A stretch of 64,000 nucleotides of DNA from Deinococcus sp. KNUC1210 (GCF_022344005.1 NZ_CP092192.1:1-64000); one strand, 5' to 3'. Numbered from the stretch's first letter, positions 9,434 to 19,036 are shown. Notes: generated from the letters alone by a model not told the origin. Translations and numbers: made by a program.

Positions 9434-10537
9434 TCAGGGCAGGCCCAGCGCCTTTTTCAGATCAGCGGGCAGTTTGCCGTTCTCGGTCAGGCCAAAGCCG
9501 TACTTGCTGGTCCAGCTCCAGGCGGCCCAGGCAAAATGTCGGGCTTCCGCTGCGGCCCGCACATCGTGAAACCAGCGCGTCCGGTCAGGACGCGGCGCAC
9601 TCTGGCGCACCGTGAACGATCCCAGCAACACCCGCGCCGAGTTGCGGGCAGCCCAGTTCGACACCGCTGTCATCTGAGCCTCGATGTTGCGCTGATCAAA
9701 ACCGTCGCTGCTGATCGACAGAAATTCCTTCTGGACCTGGGCGCGGGTCGGCGCGTCGGGAATGCCTTTCAGAATGCCGCTCAGAATGCCAGGCAGCTTG
9801 GCCTTGGGCAGGGGATACGGCACGCCCCTGAAGTGTGCCCACAGCTCGTTGGCGGGGTTGCCCTGCTGGGTAAAGGTCAGCGGATCGAGGAACTGGAACT
9901 CGTAGATCAGGTTGGGATCGACCGGCGGAACGAGCTGCGTCAGGCTGTAGGAATCCGAGAAACATGCCCCGGTCAGAACGAGCGTCAGGTTCGGGGCGCT
10001 GCGGCGGGCGGCGGTGACGAACTGGGTTTCACGCTGCATCCAGGCACCCGGCGTCAGGGTGCAGTCGCCCGGCTCGTCCAGGGGTTCCAGACCCACCCAG
10101 CGCGGATCGTAGGCGTTCAGCAGCCCGCCCAGGCGTTCGAGCAGCACCAGGTAGGTGTCGAGCGCCCGGCCCCCGCTCACCACCTCGGCCTTCTGCGGGC
10201 TTTCGTCGTACAGCGCGACGAGCACGCGCAGATTGCTCTGACGGGCCGCTTTCAGCACGCGCCCCAGCGTGGCTGCCGGTTCCGGGTCGCTGGGCCGGGC
10301 CGAGGTAAAGGCATTCGGATTGACCAGCAGCCGCACGAAATCAAAACCTGCGGCGCGGATGGCAGGCAGCGCCTTGAGGTTGCCTGGGTCCAGCGGCTCA
10401 AACTGCGGGGCGTCGAGCCAGCCCTCCAGATCGACGCCCCGGTTCAGGGGCAGGGCGGGCGCTGCCAGCGTGGAGGAGAGCGCCCAGCAGACTGCCAGGG
10501 CCAGCGCCGTCAGCCAGCCGGAGGGCCACCGCTTCAT
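9434..10537 (-). CDS. GH5-like secreted glycoside hydrolase, probably lacking its nucleophile
   Basis: A 367-residue protein with a signal peptide (ALALAVCWALSSTLAAPA). Start ATG 10537 is chosen because the signal peptide begins there; the frame is open further but without a credible start. The (beta/alpha)8 pattern of GH5 is visible: RGVDLEGW, AAGFDFVRLLV, VALYDE, then the acid/base region GLEPLDEPG (Glu155; the usual NEP is DEP), and a terminal FAWAAWSW. At the position of the usual GEFG nucleophile motif it reads VLLGSFTV, so Ser307 replaces the catalytic Glu. If the alignment holds, the protein may bind sugars rather than cut them. It is followed at its 5' side by the response regulator gene on the same strand. 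Confidence 0.7.
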   Translation of the reverse strand: MKRWPSGWLTALALAVCWALSSTLAAPALPLNRGVDLEGWLDAPQFEPLDPGNLKALPAIRAAGFDFVRLLVNPNAFTSARPSDPEPAATLGRVLKAARQSNLRVLVALYDESPQKAEVVSGGRALDTYLVLLERLGGLLNAYDPRWVGLEPLDEPGDCTLTPGAWMQRETQFVTAARRSAPNLTLVLTGACFSDSYSLTQLVPPVDPNLIYEFQFLDPLTFTQQGNPANELWAHFRGVPYPLPKAKLPGILSGILKGIPDAPTRAQVQKEFLSISSDGFDQRNIEAQMTAVSNWAARNSARVLLGSFTVRQSAPRPDRTRWFHDVRAAAEARHFAWAAWSWTSKYGFGLTENGKLPADLKKALGLP

Positions 10538-10577
10538 CTGCTGTGCCTGCTGTTCAGGCGATGATGCGGAACATCGT

Positions 10578-11234
10578 TCACAGCCCGGCCTCCTTCGCCC
10601 GCTGGGTCGCCTCGGCGCGGCTGCTGACCTGCAATTTGGAAAAGATGCTGGTGATATGGTTGCGAACCGTCTTTTCCGACAGCTCCAGGCGGCGGGCAAT
10701 GCGGGGATTGGTCTCGCCCTGGGCGATATGCGACAGAATTTCGCGCTCGCGTTCGGTCAGCTCGGGCAGCAGCGTGGGCGGCAGGCGGGTCGGGCGCGAA
10801 AAATAGTTCATCAGGCGGCGGGCAATGCTGGGAGCGAACAACGCCTCGCCCTGCGCCACCGCCTCGATGCCGCGCAGCAGCTCTTCGGGGGCAGCTCCCT
10901 TCAGCAGATAGCCGCGTGCGCCCGCCTGCATCGCCGCAAACACGTTGTCGTCGTCGTCGAACATGCTGACCACCAGAATGCCCAGGTCCGGCTTCAGGGC
11001 CAGCAGCCGTTTCGTGGCTTCCAGACCGCTCAGGATCGGCATCTGAATATCCATGATGACGACCTGTACGTCGTGCAGGATCGCCAGATCGAGCGCTTCC
11101 TGGCCGTTCTCGGCTTCAGCGATCACGTGCAGGCCGCCCGTCACCGAAATCAGCGCTTTGAGTCCCTCACGGAACAGACGGTGGTCGTCGGCGATCAGCA
11201 GGCGGATGTCCGGCACGGCAGATGGTGGGGTCAT
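10578..11234 (-). CDS. NarL/FixJ-family response regulator
   Basis: A 218-residue two-domain regulator. The receiver domain has the acidic pair (LLIADDHRLFREGL), the phosphoacceptor in VVIMDIQMP, Ser in VVSMF and Lys in YLLKGAAPEE. A C-terminal LuxR-type helix-turn-helix follows: LTEREREILSHIAQGETN and LSEKTVRNHITSIFSKL. It starts 5 bp after the stop of the histidine kinase gene on the same strand, so the two form an operon and a cognate pair. The target genes are not evident; the GH5-like gene downstream, 40 bp away, may be in the same transcript. Confidence 0.93.
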   Translation of the reverse strand: MTPPSAVPDIRLLIADDHRLFREGLKALISVTGGLHVIAEAENGQEALDLAILHDVQVVIMDIQMPILSGLEATKRLLALKPDLGILVVSMFDDDDNVFAAMQAGARGYLLKGAAPEELLRGIEAVAQGEALFAPSIARRLMNYFSRPTRLPPTLLPELTEREREILSHIAQGETNPRIARRLELSEKTVRNHITSIFSKLQVSSRAEATQRAKEAGL

Positions 11235-11239
11235 CAGAG

Positions 11240-13162
11240 TTAACCTTTTTGGGCGTTCGGAGTGCTCCTGGGGGCTTGCAGCGGCAGTCGGGCGCGAACA
11301 TGCGTACCTCCGCCCACTTCCGAGGATAGCTCAAGCGTACCCGACAGCGCCCCGGCACGCTCTCTCATCGAACGGGAACCGACGCCCGGTTCGCGCACGT
11401 CCGGCAGCCCCACCCCGTTATCCTGCACGCTCAGCAGCAGCGTGGTGCCGCTCTGTTCCTGCTGTCCCGTTTCGGGGCGCACCGTTTCGAGCCTGACGAT
11501 CACCTCAGAGGCGCGGGCATGTTTCATCACGTTGGTCAGCGCCTCCTGAGCAATGCGGTAGACCGCCACTTCCAGCGCCGCTCCGAGGGCAGGCAGCGCG
11601 TCTCCTAGCTCCAGACGGGCGGTCAGTCCGGCCTGCCGCACGCCGCCCAGCAGGTCTTCGAGTGCCCCGGCCAGTCCCAGATCGTCGAGCTTGGGTGGCC
11701 GCAGATCGTGAACCAGCCGCCGCACCTCGTTCACGCTCTCCTGCACCTCGGCTTTGAGAGCGTCGAGGTGCGCCGCAGCGGCTTCGGGGGAGCGTCCCAG
11801 CAGGATGCGGGCCACCTCCAGCTTCAGGCCCAGGCCCGCCAGCGACGGCCCCAGTCCATCGTGCAGATCGCGGCGCAATCGGCGGCGTTCCTCCTCTCCG
11901 GCCCGCAACAGCTCCTGCTGAGACGTCTGCAACTGGTCTGCGAGCTGAAGGGCGTGGGCAGCGCTGGCAAGCTGCCGGGCCACTCCTTCGAGCAGCGAGA
12001 GTTCGGAGCGGGTGAACGCTTCACGGGGGCTGCGCCGGGCCACCTCCAGCGACCCGAGGCGCTCACCCTGCGCGATCAGAGCGAGCGTCTCGGTCTGCGC
12101 GAGCGCTGGCAGGGTGCCGTATGACAGAGCGCCGTAAGACAGTCCTTCAGTGTCCGAGAAGCGCAGCGTCAGGGCAGGCAGCCGCAGCGTCTGGGCCACT
12201 TCCCGTAGCGCGTCCTGAAGCCCGGTTTCCAGCGAGGTGCGCCCCAGCGGGCCTTCGAGCTGCACCGACAGCCGCTGCATCACGGCGTAGGGATCGTCGC
12301 GCTCGCCGTAGAGCAGTCGGCGCACGCTGCGCGACAGGGCAGTTCGGGCCGGATCGATGCCCGCAGCCACCAGCGCGGCAGCCAGAATCGAGGGCCAGAA
12401 GCTGTTCTGCGTGTGCAGCAGTGCGCCCAGCCCGCCCACCACCAGAGTGAACACCAGCGCCGTTCCCAGGCTCAGGCCAAAGAACACCAGTCCGCGCATC
12501 ACGCTGCCGCGCAGCGCTCCGGGCGAGCCTTCCAGCACCACCAGAGCGCTGCACAGAACCAGGACCACCATCCCCAGATCGCGCAGCGAGGGGCGGATCA
12601 GTTCGTTCCAGAGCAGCGGCGTGTTGGCCGGGTCGGGCGCGGCGGCTCCCAGATTCCATACCAGCGAGCAGATCAGCACCGCCGCGTAGCCCCACAGCAG
12701 CAGTGGAGGAACCAGCGGGGAAGCCGTATGGCGGCGCCGCCAGCCCAGCACCAGCGCCGCGCCGATCACCAGCAGCGGCAGACCGACCGCGAGCGCTCCT
12801 GCTGCCCCGCCGGGCGGCGTCCAGAGCTGACTGTCCAGCACACCCAGGCCCAGCACGGCCAGCACCACCCACCAGCGGCGTTCGCAGGCACGCCACAGCA
12901 GCGCCGCGCCGAGTGCTCCCAGCAGCGGCTGCGCTCCGTCCAGCCACAGCCGCGCCCGCGTGAAGGCGGCAGGCCAGCGGGTTTCGTCCACGTTCCGCAC
13001 GTTCCAGACCAGATCGAGCCAGTGGGCGTGCAGCGAGGTATTGACCACCGCTGCCCCGGCGAGCAGCAGCAGGGCGGGCACGCCCCAGACATCCAGCCAG
13101 ACGAGAAGCGCGGATCGGGTGCTCAGGGCTTCCAGCGAACCGTGCGTGGCGTCTCCTTGCAT
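11240..13162 (-). CDS. Membrane sensor histidine kinase (NarL/DegS type)
   Basis: About 640 residues from ATG 13162; the frame runs to 13420 but that upstream part looks non-coding and contains a shared 5' element. The N-terminal ~300 residues hold about eight membrane helices. A GAF-like region follows (ALREVAQTLRLPALTLRF), then a HisKA_3 dimerisation helix with EEERRRLRRDLHDGLGPSL, whose His is the phosphorylation site. The ATPase domain has YRIAQEALTNVMKHA, DNGVGLP and GSRSMRERA. The signal is unknown; a membrane or cell-envelope cue is likely given the large membrane part. The start is weakly supported: GAGAGG abuts the ATG. Confidence 0.88.
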   Translation of the reverse strand: MQGDATHGSLEALSTRSALLVWLDVWGVPALLLLAGAAVVNTSLHAHWLDLVWNVRNVDETRWPAAFTRARLWLDGAQPLLGALGAALLWRACERRWWVVLAVLGLGVLDSQLWTPPGGAAGALAVGLPLLVIGAALVLGWRRRHTASPLVPPLLLWGYAAVLICSLVWNLGAAAPDPANTPLLWNELIRPSLRDLGMVVLVLCSALVVLEGSPGALRGSVMRGLVFFGLSLGTALVFTLVVGGLGALLHTQNSFWPSILAAALVAAGIDPARTALSRSVRRLLYGERDDPYAVMQRLSVQLEGPLGRTSLETGLQDALREVAQTLRLPALTLRFSDTEGLSYGALSYGTLPALAQTETLALIAQGERLGSLEVARRSPREAFTRSELSLLEGVARQLASAAHALQLADQLQTSQQELLRAGEEERRRLRRDLHDGLGPSLAGLGLKLEVARILLGRSPEAAAAHLDALKAEVQESVNEVRRLVHDLRPPKLDDLGLAGALEDLLGGVRQAGLTARLELGDALPALGAALEVAVYRIAQEALTNVMKHARASEVIVRLETVRPETGQQEQSGTTLLLSVQDNGVGLPDVREPGVGSRSMRERAGALSGTLELSSEVGGGTHVRARLPLQAPRSTPNAQKG

Positions 13163-13210
13163 CCTCTCAGTATTGCCCCCGGCGGTCCCGAGAGCCAGGG
13201 AGCCGCGCTG

Positions 13211-13262
13211 TCCTACGGTCTGGGACACACGGGCCTCAAGACAACAGGACCACCGCCCGGCC
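13211..13262 (+). promoter_or_regulatory. Conserved 5' element, copy 1
   Basis: This contains CTCAAGACAACAGGAC (13235-13250) preceded by a related GGTCTGGGACA. The same 16 bases, with similar flanking sequence, occur at 20109-20124. Both copies lie upstream of genes for small secreted repeat proteins on the plus strand. It may be a promoter, operator or leader-RNA element; the function is unknown. Confidence 0.5.
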
Positions 13263-13453
13263 ACCATATGAACACAACAGACGCGGGTAACACGGCGCAG
13301 GGCATCCGGCCCCGCCACCGCCAGCCCAGACCCGAGGAACGATAGCAGAGGAGGTGCAGCATTCGCAGAACCGATCCAGCGTTCGACTCGTCCGTTTCCA
13401 CCCACATACTTCCTTCCCACACGCCTCTTTCTCGCACTTCAAGGAGTTCAGCC

Positions 13454-13960
13454 ATGCGTACCGTTTCCTTCCTGACTGCCGCTGCCGCCATCAGCCTGAC
13501 CGCTCTCGCCTGTGCCAGCACCGCCGCTGCCCAGACGTATTACCGCCTTCAGCTCAAGATCAACGGGCAGTACCTCGACGCCGACCACTGCACCACCACC
13601 CTCGCCCTGAACCCAGGCTCCACCTACGCCGACGGGGCCTGCCAGCTCTGGAGCTTTACCCCGGTAGGCGGCGGCTATTACAAGATTCAGCTCAAGGCCA
13701 ACGGACAGTATCTCGACGCCACTTACTGCGCCAGCCCGGTAAGCCTGAATCCGGGTTCGACCTTCGCGGGGGGTGCGTGCGAGATGTGGAAGCTGGTGTC
13801 GGCGGGCGGCGGATACTACCGTCTTCAGCTCAAGTACAACGGCCAGTATCTCGACGCGGCGTACTGCTCCTCGCCCATCAGCCTGAATCCCGGCTCGACG
13901 TATGCGGGCGGCGCATGCCAGCTGTGGAAACTGGTGCCTGCCTCGGTGCCTTTCGACTGA
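13454..13960 (+). CDS. Secreted beta-trefoil (ricin-type) protein of three near-identical repeats
   Basis: A 168-residue protein with AAGGAG before ATG 13454 and a signal peptide ending at AAAQ. The mature part is three ~45-residue repeats, each with a YYRLQLK opening, NGQYLDA, a Cys, SLNPGST and a CQLW-type QxW ending (CQLWSF, CEMWKL, CQLWKL). This matches the threefold beta-trefoil of ricin-B-like lectins. Six cysteines, two per repeat, suggest one disulfide in each. The repeats are more alike than in most trefoils, pointing to recent duplication. It probably binds carbohydrate at the surface or outside the cell; the ligand is unknown. A GH18 lipoprotein gene follows on the same strand. Confidence 0.8.
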   Translation: MRTVSFLTAAAAISLTALACASTAAAQTYYRLQLKINGQYLDADHCTTTLALNPGSTYADGACQLWSFTPVGGGYYKIQLKANGQYLDATYCASPVSLNPGSTFAGGACEMWKLVSAGGGYYRLQLKYNGQYLDAAYCSSPISLNPGSTYAGGACQLWKLVPASVPFD

Positions 13961-14123
13961 CACAGCAGGCGGCTGAAGAACGCAAACCACCCAGAAAGCG
14001 TCCATACTGAAGCTGCCCGGTTCCCTCGGCTGGAACATTCCCCGCATCCCCGCAGGGAGTGTTCCGGCCCACGCGCCTGAAGTTTACCTGCCCGACTCTT
14101 GACCTGTCAGAAGAAGGAGAGCC

Positions 14124-15296
14124 ATGTTCAGACTGCGCCACTTCCCCCATCCGCTGCTTGCGAGTGTCGTTTCTGCCGCGCTGCTGGGCGCGTGTTCCGG
14201 CGGATCGAGCAGCACCGTTTCGCCTCCGACCACCTCCACCTCCGGCCCGTGGGTCATGGGCTACGCGGTGGGCTACGAAAGCAGCCTGCTGCCGCTGAAC
14301 GAACTGCACTGGAGCTCGCTGACGCACGTGGCAGTGGGCCGCGCCGTGCCCCGGACCGACGGCACGCTCTCGACCACCTTCGATATAGACGCGGTCAATG
14401 GCCCGGTGTGGGCGAAATCGGTGGTGACGCAGGCACATGCCCACAACGTCAAAGCCATTCTGATGCTGGGTGGAGCCGGAGAACACGCGGGCTTCGTGGG
14501 CGCGGCGTCGGCGGCCAACCGCAGTGCGTTCGTGCAGAACATTCTGAGCGTGGTGCAGTCTTACGGCTTCGACGGCGTCGATCTGGACTGGGAGCCGCTG
14601 GAAAGCGCCGACGAAGCGCCGCTGCTGGCACTGGCGAAGGCGCTGAAGCAGGCTCAGCCGGGGCTGCTGCTGACCCTGCCCGTCAACTTCGTGAACGTCA
14701 ATTTTCCTACCCAGGAGGCGCGGCCCAGTCTGGCGGCGCTGGCGGGCACTTTCGACCGCATCAACATCATGAGTTACGGCATGGCGGGCGTGTACCCCGG
14801 CTGGAACGCCTGGCATTCGTCGGCCCTGGCGGGGGAGACCGACAGTACGCCGACCAGCGTGCAGAGCAGCGTGAAAGCATTTTTGGCAGCCGGGCTGCCC
14901 GCCGCCGAACTGGGCGTGGGCATCGGCTTCTACGGCCTGTGCTATCAGGGCGTGACAGCTCCCGGCCAGAACAAGGCCGCCATGAAGATCGTGGCCGACG
15001 ACGGCGACATGAGCTATGTCAATATCGTGGGCCACTACGCCACGCCCGCCGCCAAAAAGTGGGACGCGGGCGCACAGGTGCCGTATCTGAGTTCGGCCAC
15101 ACCGCTGGGCAGCAAGGGCTGCACCTACGTCAGCTACGAGGATGCCGACAGCATCGCGCAGAAGGGCAGCTATGCCCGCGCACAGGGTCTGGGCGGCGTG
15201 ATCATCTGGACGCTGGCGCAGGGCCACTTCCCCGGTAACCCGGCATCGGGAAGCGATCCGCTGCTGGACGCTGCACACGCCGCCTTCCGGCCCTGA
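14124..15296 (+). CDS. GH18 chitinase-like lipoprotein
   Basis: A 390-residue protein from ATG 14124 with an AGAAGGAG box. The lipobox LLGAC puts the lipidated Cys at 24, followed by a Ser/Thr-rich tether. The catalytic GH18 motif FDGVDLDWE is intact (Asp150, Asp153, Asp155, Glu157), and the second strand motif (AILMLGG) and the NIMSYGM motif are present. It should hydrolyse beta-1,4-N-acetylglucosamine-type linkages outside the cytoplasm, on chitin or on self or foreign glycan. No binding module is fused; the trefoil protein encoded just upstream might supply binding. Confidence 0.9.
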   Translation: MFRLRHFPHPLLASVVSAALLGACSGGSSSTVSPPTTSTSGPWVMGYAVGYESSLLPLNELHWSSLTHVAVGRAVPRTDGTLSTTFDIDAVNGPVWAKSVVTQAHAHNVKAILMLGGAGEHAGFVGAASAANRSAFVQNILSVVQSYGFDGVDLDWEPLESADEAPLLALAKALKQAQPGLLLTLPVNFVNVNFPTQEARPSLAALAGTFDRINIMSYGMAGVYPGWNAWHSSALAGETDSTPTSVQSSVKAFLAAGLPAAELGVGIGFYGLCYQGVTAPGQNKAAMKIVADDGDMSYVNIVGHYATPAAKKWDAGAQVPYLSSATPLGSKGCTYVSYEDADSIAQKGSYARAQGLGGVIIWTLAQGHFPGNPASGSDPLLDAAHAAFRP

Positions 15297-15715
15297 GAGC
15301 AGCACGCTCCTTGTGCCCAAACGGAGCACTGCTTTCGAACGAAAGCCAGGAGCGGGCATTCGGCGTCTGCCAGAGCAGGTACTGAAGACGTAAAAACGCT
15401 GTGATGCACGAAACAATTCGGAAACGGGAGGAGCGGCAGATCAGGGTATTCGCCGCTCCTCCCGTTTCCGAAAAGTGCTGTCTTTACGAATGCACAAGCC
15501 AGAGTGAAGGCTTGTATCTGAACCGTGTTCATTTTCCCATCTAGTTGGGCATTGGGGACGGCAGAGTGTCAGCACAGGAAGCTGTTTCTTCGACGCCTGT
15601 TCTGCTCGCTCGACAGCTTCCCACTTCACCAACTCAGGTTAGTTCTGCCGACAGCCTCCATCAGCATGTAGGAGGCGCTTTTTCGGTTTCAACGTTCATG
15701 GTTTCAGGAGGGAGT
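15297..15715. other. Intergenic region: terminator plus long leader
   Basis: It holds the strong terminator at 15417-15472 and then about 240 bp before the glycosyltransferase start. A small hairpin (GCTTTCG, 2-nt loop, CGAAAGC) lies near 15330. The leader just before the gene ends in AGGAGGG. No supported gene; the frame that is open here upstream of 15716 has no credible start. Confidence 0.5.
15417..15472. terminator. Strong rho-independent-type hairpin after GH18 gene
   Basis: A perfect 21-bp stem (15417-15437 with 15452-15472) with a 14-nt loop. It lies 120 bp past the GH18 stop and before the glycosyltransferase leader. Confidence 0.7.
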
Positions 15716-18025
15716 ATGACCACACACAACACTAGATCCCGCAAGCGGGCCTCGGCGCGTCTAGATCATGTCGTTCTTATCGGCAATCACACGCCCCGGC
15801 AATGTGGGATCGCGACGTTTACTGCTGATGTGGCCCAGGCACTCCCGGCCCGGCGCGTCAGCGTGGTCGCCATGAACGATGGACAGAACTACGACTACCC
15901 GCCCCAGGTGGTGCTGGGCGTCGAGCAGAACGACCTGAGCGCCTACGTGGAAGCGGCGCGGCGCATCAACGCCATGCGGCCCGATGCGGTGTGCGTGCAG
16001 CACGAATACGGCATTTACGGTGGCCCCGCCGGATCGTACCTGCTGACGCTGCTGCGTGGGTTGAATGCGCCGATTGTCACCACCCTGCACACGGTGCTGG
16101 AAACGCCCGACGCGGCCCAGAAAGCGGTCTTCGACGAACTGTGTGCTCTGTCAGCAGCCATCGTGGTCATGAGCACGCGCGCGCTGGATATTCTGGCGAA
16201 CCTGGGGGTGCCTGCCAGCAAGATCCACCTTATTCACCACGGCATTCCCGAGATCGATCTGGACGGCGCTGCCGAGAAAGCCCGCCTGGGTGTGGGAACG
16301 CGCCCGCTGGTCCTGACCTTCGGGCTGCTGGGACGTGGCAAGGGGCTGGAAACCGCGATCCGGGCGCTGCCGGAGGTGGTGGCTGCCCAGCCGGACGCCC
16401 TGTATCTGATTCTGGGGGCCACACATCCACACGTGCTGCGCCATGAGGGGGAAGCGTACCGCGAGGAACTGTGGCAGCTGGCCCGCGAACTGGGCGTCGA
16501 AGAGCATCTGAGGATGGACAACCGCTTCGTCGAACTGGACGATCTGAAGCGCTACCTCGCTGCCGCCGACGTGTATCTGACGCCGTATCCCAATCCGGCA
16601 CAGATCACCTCGGGCACGCTGGCCTACGCGGTGGGCAACGGCAAAGCGGTGGTGAGCACGCCTTACTGGTACGCCGAGGAACTGCTGGCAGATGGGCGCG
16701 GCGTGCTGACTCCGTTCGGTGATCCGGCTGCGATGGGGCAGGCCGTGGGCCATCTGCTGGGCGACGAGGAAGAGCGCCGCCGCCTGGGAGAGCGGGCCGC
16801 CGCTTTCGGACAGGCGATGCGCTGGCCCGCCGTCGGACAGGCCTACGCCGACGTGCTGACGGGTATGATGGCCGCGCCGCTGCTGGTGCCGCGCCCGGTC
16901 GCCATGCACCGCCCGGTCAGCGTGCGGCTGGACCATCTGGAGGCCATGACCGACTCGACCGGCCTGTTCCAGCACGCCACCGGCACGATTCCCAACCCCC
17001 ACGAGGGCTACACCACCGACGACAATGCCCGGCTGCTGGGGCTGATGGCCCGGCTGGACAGCGGCCCGCAGAGCACCGCGCTGGCCCGGCGTGCGCTGGC
17101 CTTTCTGCACTACGCCCTCGATCCGGTCAGTGGCGTGTTCCGCAACTTTCTGGACTATGACCGCCGCTGGCTGGAAACGGTGGGAGCGGAAAACGCCCAG
17201 GCACGGGCCATTCGTGGACTCGTGACGGCGGCCCTGAGCCGCGACGAGGGACTGGCGAACGCGGCCACCGAGTTGCTGAGGCGGGCACGGCTGGCCGCGA
17301 CGGGCCTTGAGTCGCCCAGAGCGCAGGCCATCGCACTTCTGGCCGCCGCCGACGCCTTCACGTCACCTGTCCTTCGGGCCGAACTCGCTCCGCTGATCGA
17401 GGCGGCCAGCGGGTACGCCGCCAATCTGGCGCGAATTCACCGGGAATCGGCGCAGGACGGCTGGAACTGGTTCGAGAACTACCTCAGCTACGCCAATGCC
17501 GAGCTGTCGCATGGCCTGATCGCCTGGGGCGCGGCTGTGAACGATGCGGGCAGTCTGAATCTGGGCCTCAGCACCCTCGACTGGCTGCACACCCAGCAGC
17601 GAGGCCCACTGCCGCAGTCTGCCGTTTCGCGCATGGGATTCTGGCCCATCGGCTGCACGCGGGTCTATGTGCGGGGCGAGGCCAGACCGCTCTGGGACGG
17701 ACAGCCCATCGAGGCGGCGGTGTCGGTCGCGGCGTATTCAGCCGCGTGGAACGCAAGCCGCGATCCGGTGTGGGCCGAGCGTGCACAGCGGGCGCTCGAC
17801 TGGCTGCTGGGCGACAACCTGCGCGGCGAAGCGCTGCTCGACCCGCTCAGTGGGGGCTGCCGCGACGGGCTGCACTCGCGTGGCCCCAGCATCAACCAGG
17901 GCGCAGAATCGACGGTGCTTGCCTGGGAAGCGGTGCTCGATCTGAATCTGCTGACCGCCGAGACGCAGCGCGGTCAGGGGTTGACCGATCTGGACAGCCT
18001 GACCAGTCTCAGCGCCGACGACTGA
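15716..18025 (+). CDS. GT4 glycosyltransferase with C-terminal helical glycosidase-like domain
   Basis: A 769-residue protein; ATG 15716 has AGGAGGG 4 nt upstream. Residues ~20-385 are a GT-B fold of family GT4: RQCGIATFTADVAQAL, VCVQHEYGIYGG, IHLIHHGIPEIDL, LTFGLLGRGKGLE and a PNPAQITSGTLAYAVGNG nucleotide-sugar region. Residues ~400-769 are rich in helices with repeated aromatic motifs (PNPHEGYTTDDNARLLG, DGWNWFENYLSYANAELSHG), like an alpha/alpha toroid. The stop touches the start of the next GT4 gene, and a GH130 gene follows, so the three form an operon. It probably makes a mannose- or glucose-containing glycan or small solute; the acceptor is unknown. Confidence 0.88.
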   Translation: MTTHNTRSRKRASARLDHVVLIGNHTPRQCGIATFTADVAQALPARRVSVVAMNDGQNYDYPPQVVLGVEQNDLSAYVEAARRINAMRPDAVCVQHEYGIYGGPAGSYLLTLLRGLNAPIVTTLHTVLETPDAAQKAVFDELCALSAAIVVMSTRALDILANLGVPASKIHLIHHGIPEIDLDGAAEKARLGVGTRPLVLTFGLLGRGKGLETAIRALPEVVAAQPDALYLILGATHPHVLRHEGEAYREELWQLARELGVEEHLRMDNRFVELDDLKRYLAAADVYLTPYPNPAQITSGTLAYAVGNGKAVVSTPYWYAEELLADGRGVLTPFGDPAAMGQAVGHLLGDEEERRRLGERAAAFGQAMRWPAVGQAYADVLTGMMAAPLLVPRPVAMHRPVSVRLDHLEAMTDSTGLFQHATGTIPNPHEGYTTDDNARLLGLMARLDSGPQSTALARRALAFLHYALDPVSGVFRNFLDYDRRWLETVGAENAQARAIRGLVTAALSRDEGLANAATELLRRARLAATGLESPRAQAIALLAAADAFTSPVLRAELAPLIEAASGYAANLARIHRESAQDGWNWFENYLSYANAELSHGLIAWGAAVNDAGSLNLGLSTLDWLHTQQRGPLPQSAVSRMGFWPIGCTRVYVRGEARPLWDGQPIEAAVSVAAYSAAWNASRDPVWAERAQRALDWLLGDNLRGEALLDPLSGGCRDGLHSRGPSINQGAESTVLAWEAVLDLNLLTAETQRGQGLTDLDSLTSLSADD

Positions 18026-19036
18026 ATGCGGGTGGCGATGCTGGCCCCGATTGCCTGGCGTGTGCCGCCGCGTCATTACGGCCCCTGGGAGCGGGTGGTG
18101 TCGCTGCTGACTGAGGAACTCGTGCGAACCGGGCTGGACGTGACGCTGTTCGCCACCGCCGATTCACTGACCACCGCCGCGCTGAGGGCGACGGCACCGG
18201 GCGGCTATGAGGAAACACCGGGGCTGGACGTGAAGGTCGAGGAGGTCCTGCATCTGGCAAACCTGTTCGATCAGGCCGACGCCTTCGATATCATTCACAA
18301 CCACGCCGATTTCCTGCCGCTCAGCTATGCCGGGCTGGTGGAGACGCCGACTGTCACGACCATTCACGGGTTTTCGGGACCGCGCATCCTGCCGGTTTAC
18401 CGCCGATACGACGGACAGACCTCCTACGTTTCGATCAGCGACGCCGACCGCTGCCCTGAACTGACGTACCTCGCCACCATCTATCACGGACTGGATCTGT
18501 CGGAGCTGCGTTTCGATCCGCTGGGCGGGGAAGCGCTCGTCTACTTCGGGCGCATGCACCCCGACAAGGGAGCCGCCGACGCCATCCGGATCGCGCAGTC
18601 GGCGGGCAGGCCGCTGCTGATGGCAGGCATCATTCAGGACGCTGGCTATTTTGAGCGCGAGGTGCAGCCGCATCTGAGCGACCAGATCCGGTATCTGGGA
18701 TCGGTGGGGCCACAGGAGCGCGAACGCCTGCTGGGAGGAGCACGGGCGCTGCTGCATCCGGTCCATTTCGACGAGCCGTTCGGCCTGAGCATGGCCGAGG
18801 CGATGGCCTGCGGCACACCTGTCATCGCGTACCGGCGCGGTAGCGTGCCCGAAGTGGTGGGCCAGGACGGTGGATTTATCGTCGAGGAGGGCGACGAGGC
18901 GGCAGCGGTGCAGGCCGTTCATGCGGCGGCCCGCTTCGACCGGCATGCGGCGCGGGCGCGGGTGGAACGCCTGTTCACGGTGGAGCGCATGGCGCGGGCG
19001 TATGTAGATGTCTACCGAAGGATGCAGGTCAGATAA
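18026..19036 (+). CDS. GT4 glycosyltransferase
   Basis: A 336-residue GT-B enzyme starting immediately after the stop of the previous gene (TGA then ATG), so translation is coupled. Motifs are LAPIAWRVPPRHYGPWE, DIIHNHADFLPL, VYFGRMHPDKGA, and the donor site HFDEPFGLSMAEAMACGTP, with the EX7E-type glutamates of retaining GT4 enzymes. It should add a sugar from a nucleotide donor in the cytoplasm. Its place between another GT4 and a GH130 gene suggests successive steps on one product. Confidence 0.92.
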   Translation: MRVAMLAPIAWRVPPRHYGPWERVVSLLTEELVRTGLDVTLFATADSLTTAALRATAPGGYEETPGLDVKVEEVLHLANLFDQADAFDIIHNHADFLPLSYAGLVETPTVTTIHGFSGPRILPVYRRYDGQTSYVSISDADRCPELTYLATIYHGLDLSELRFDPLGGEALVYFGRMHPDKGAADAIRIAQSAGRPLLMAGIIQDAGYFEREVQPHLSDQIRYLGSVGPQERERLLGGARALLHPVHFDEPFGLSMAEAMACGTPVIAYRRGSVPEVVGQDGGFIVEEGDEAAAVQAVHAAARFDRHAARARVERLFTVERMARAYVDVYRRMQVR

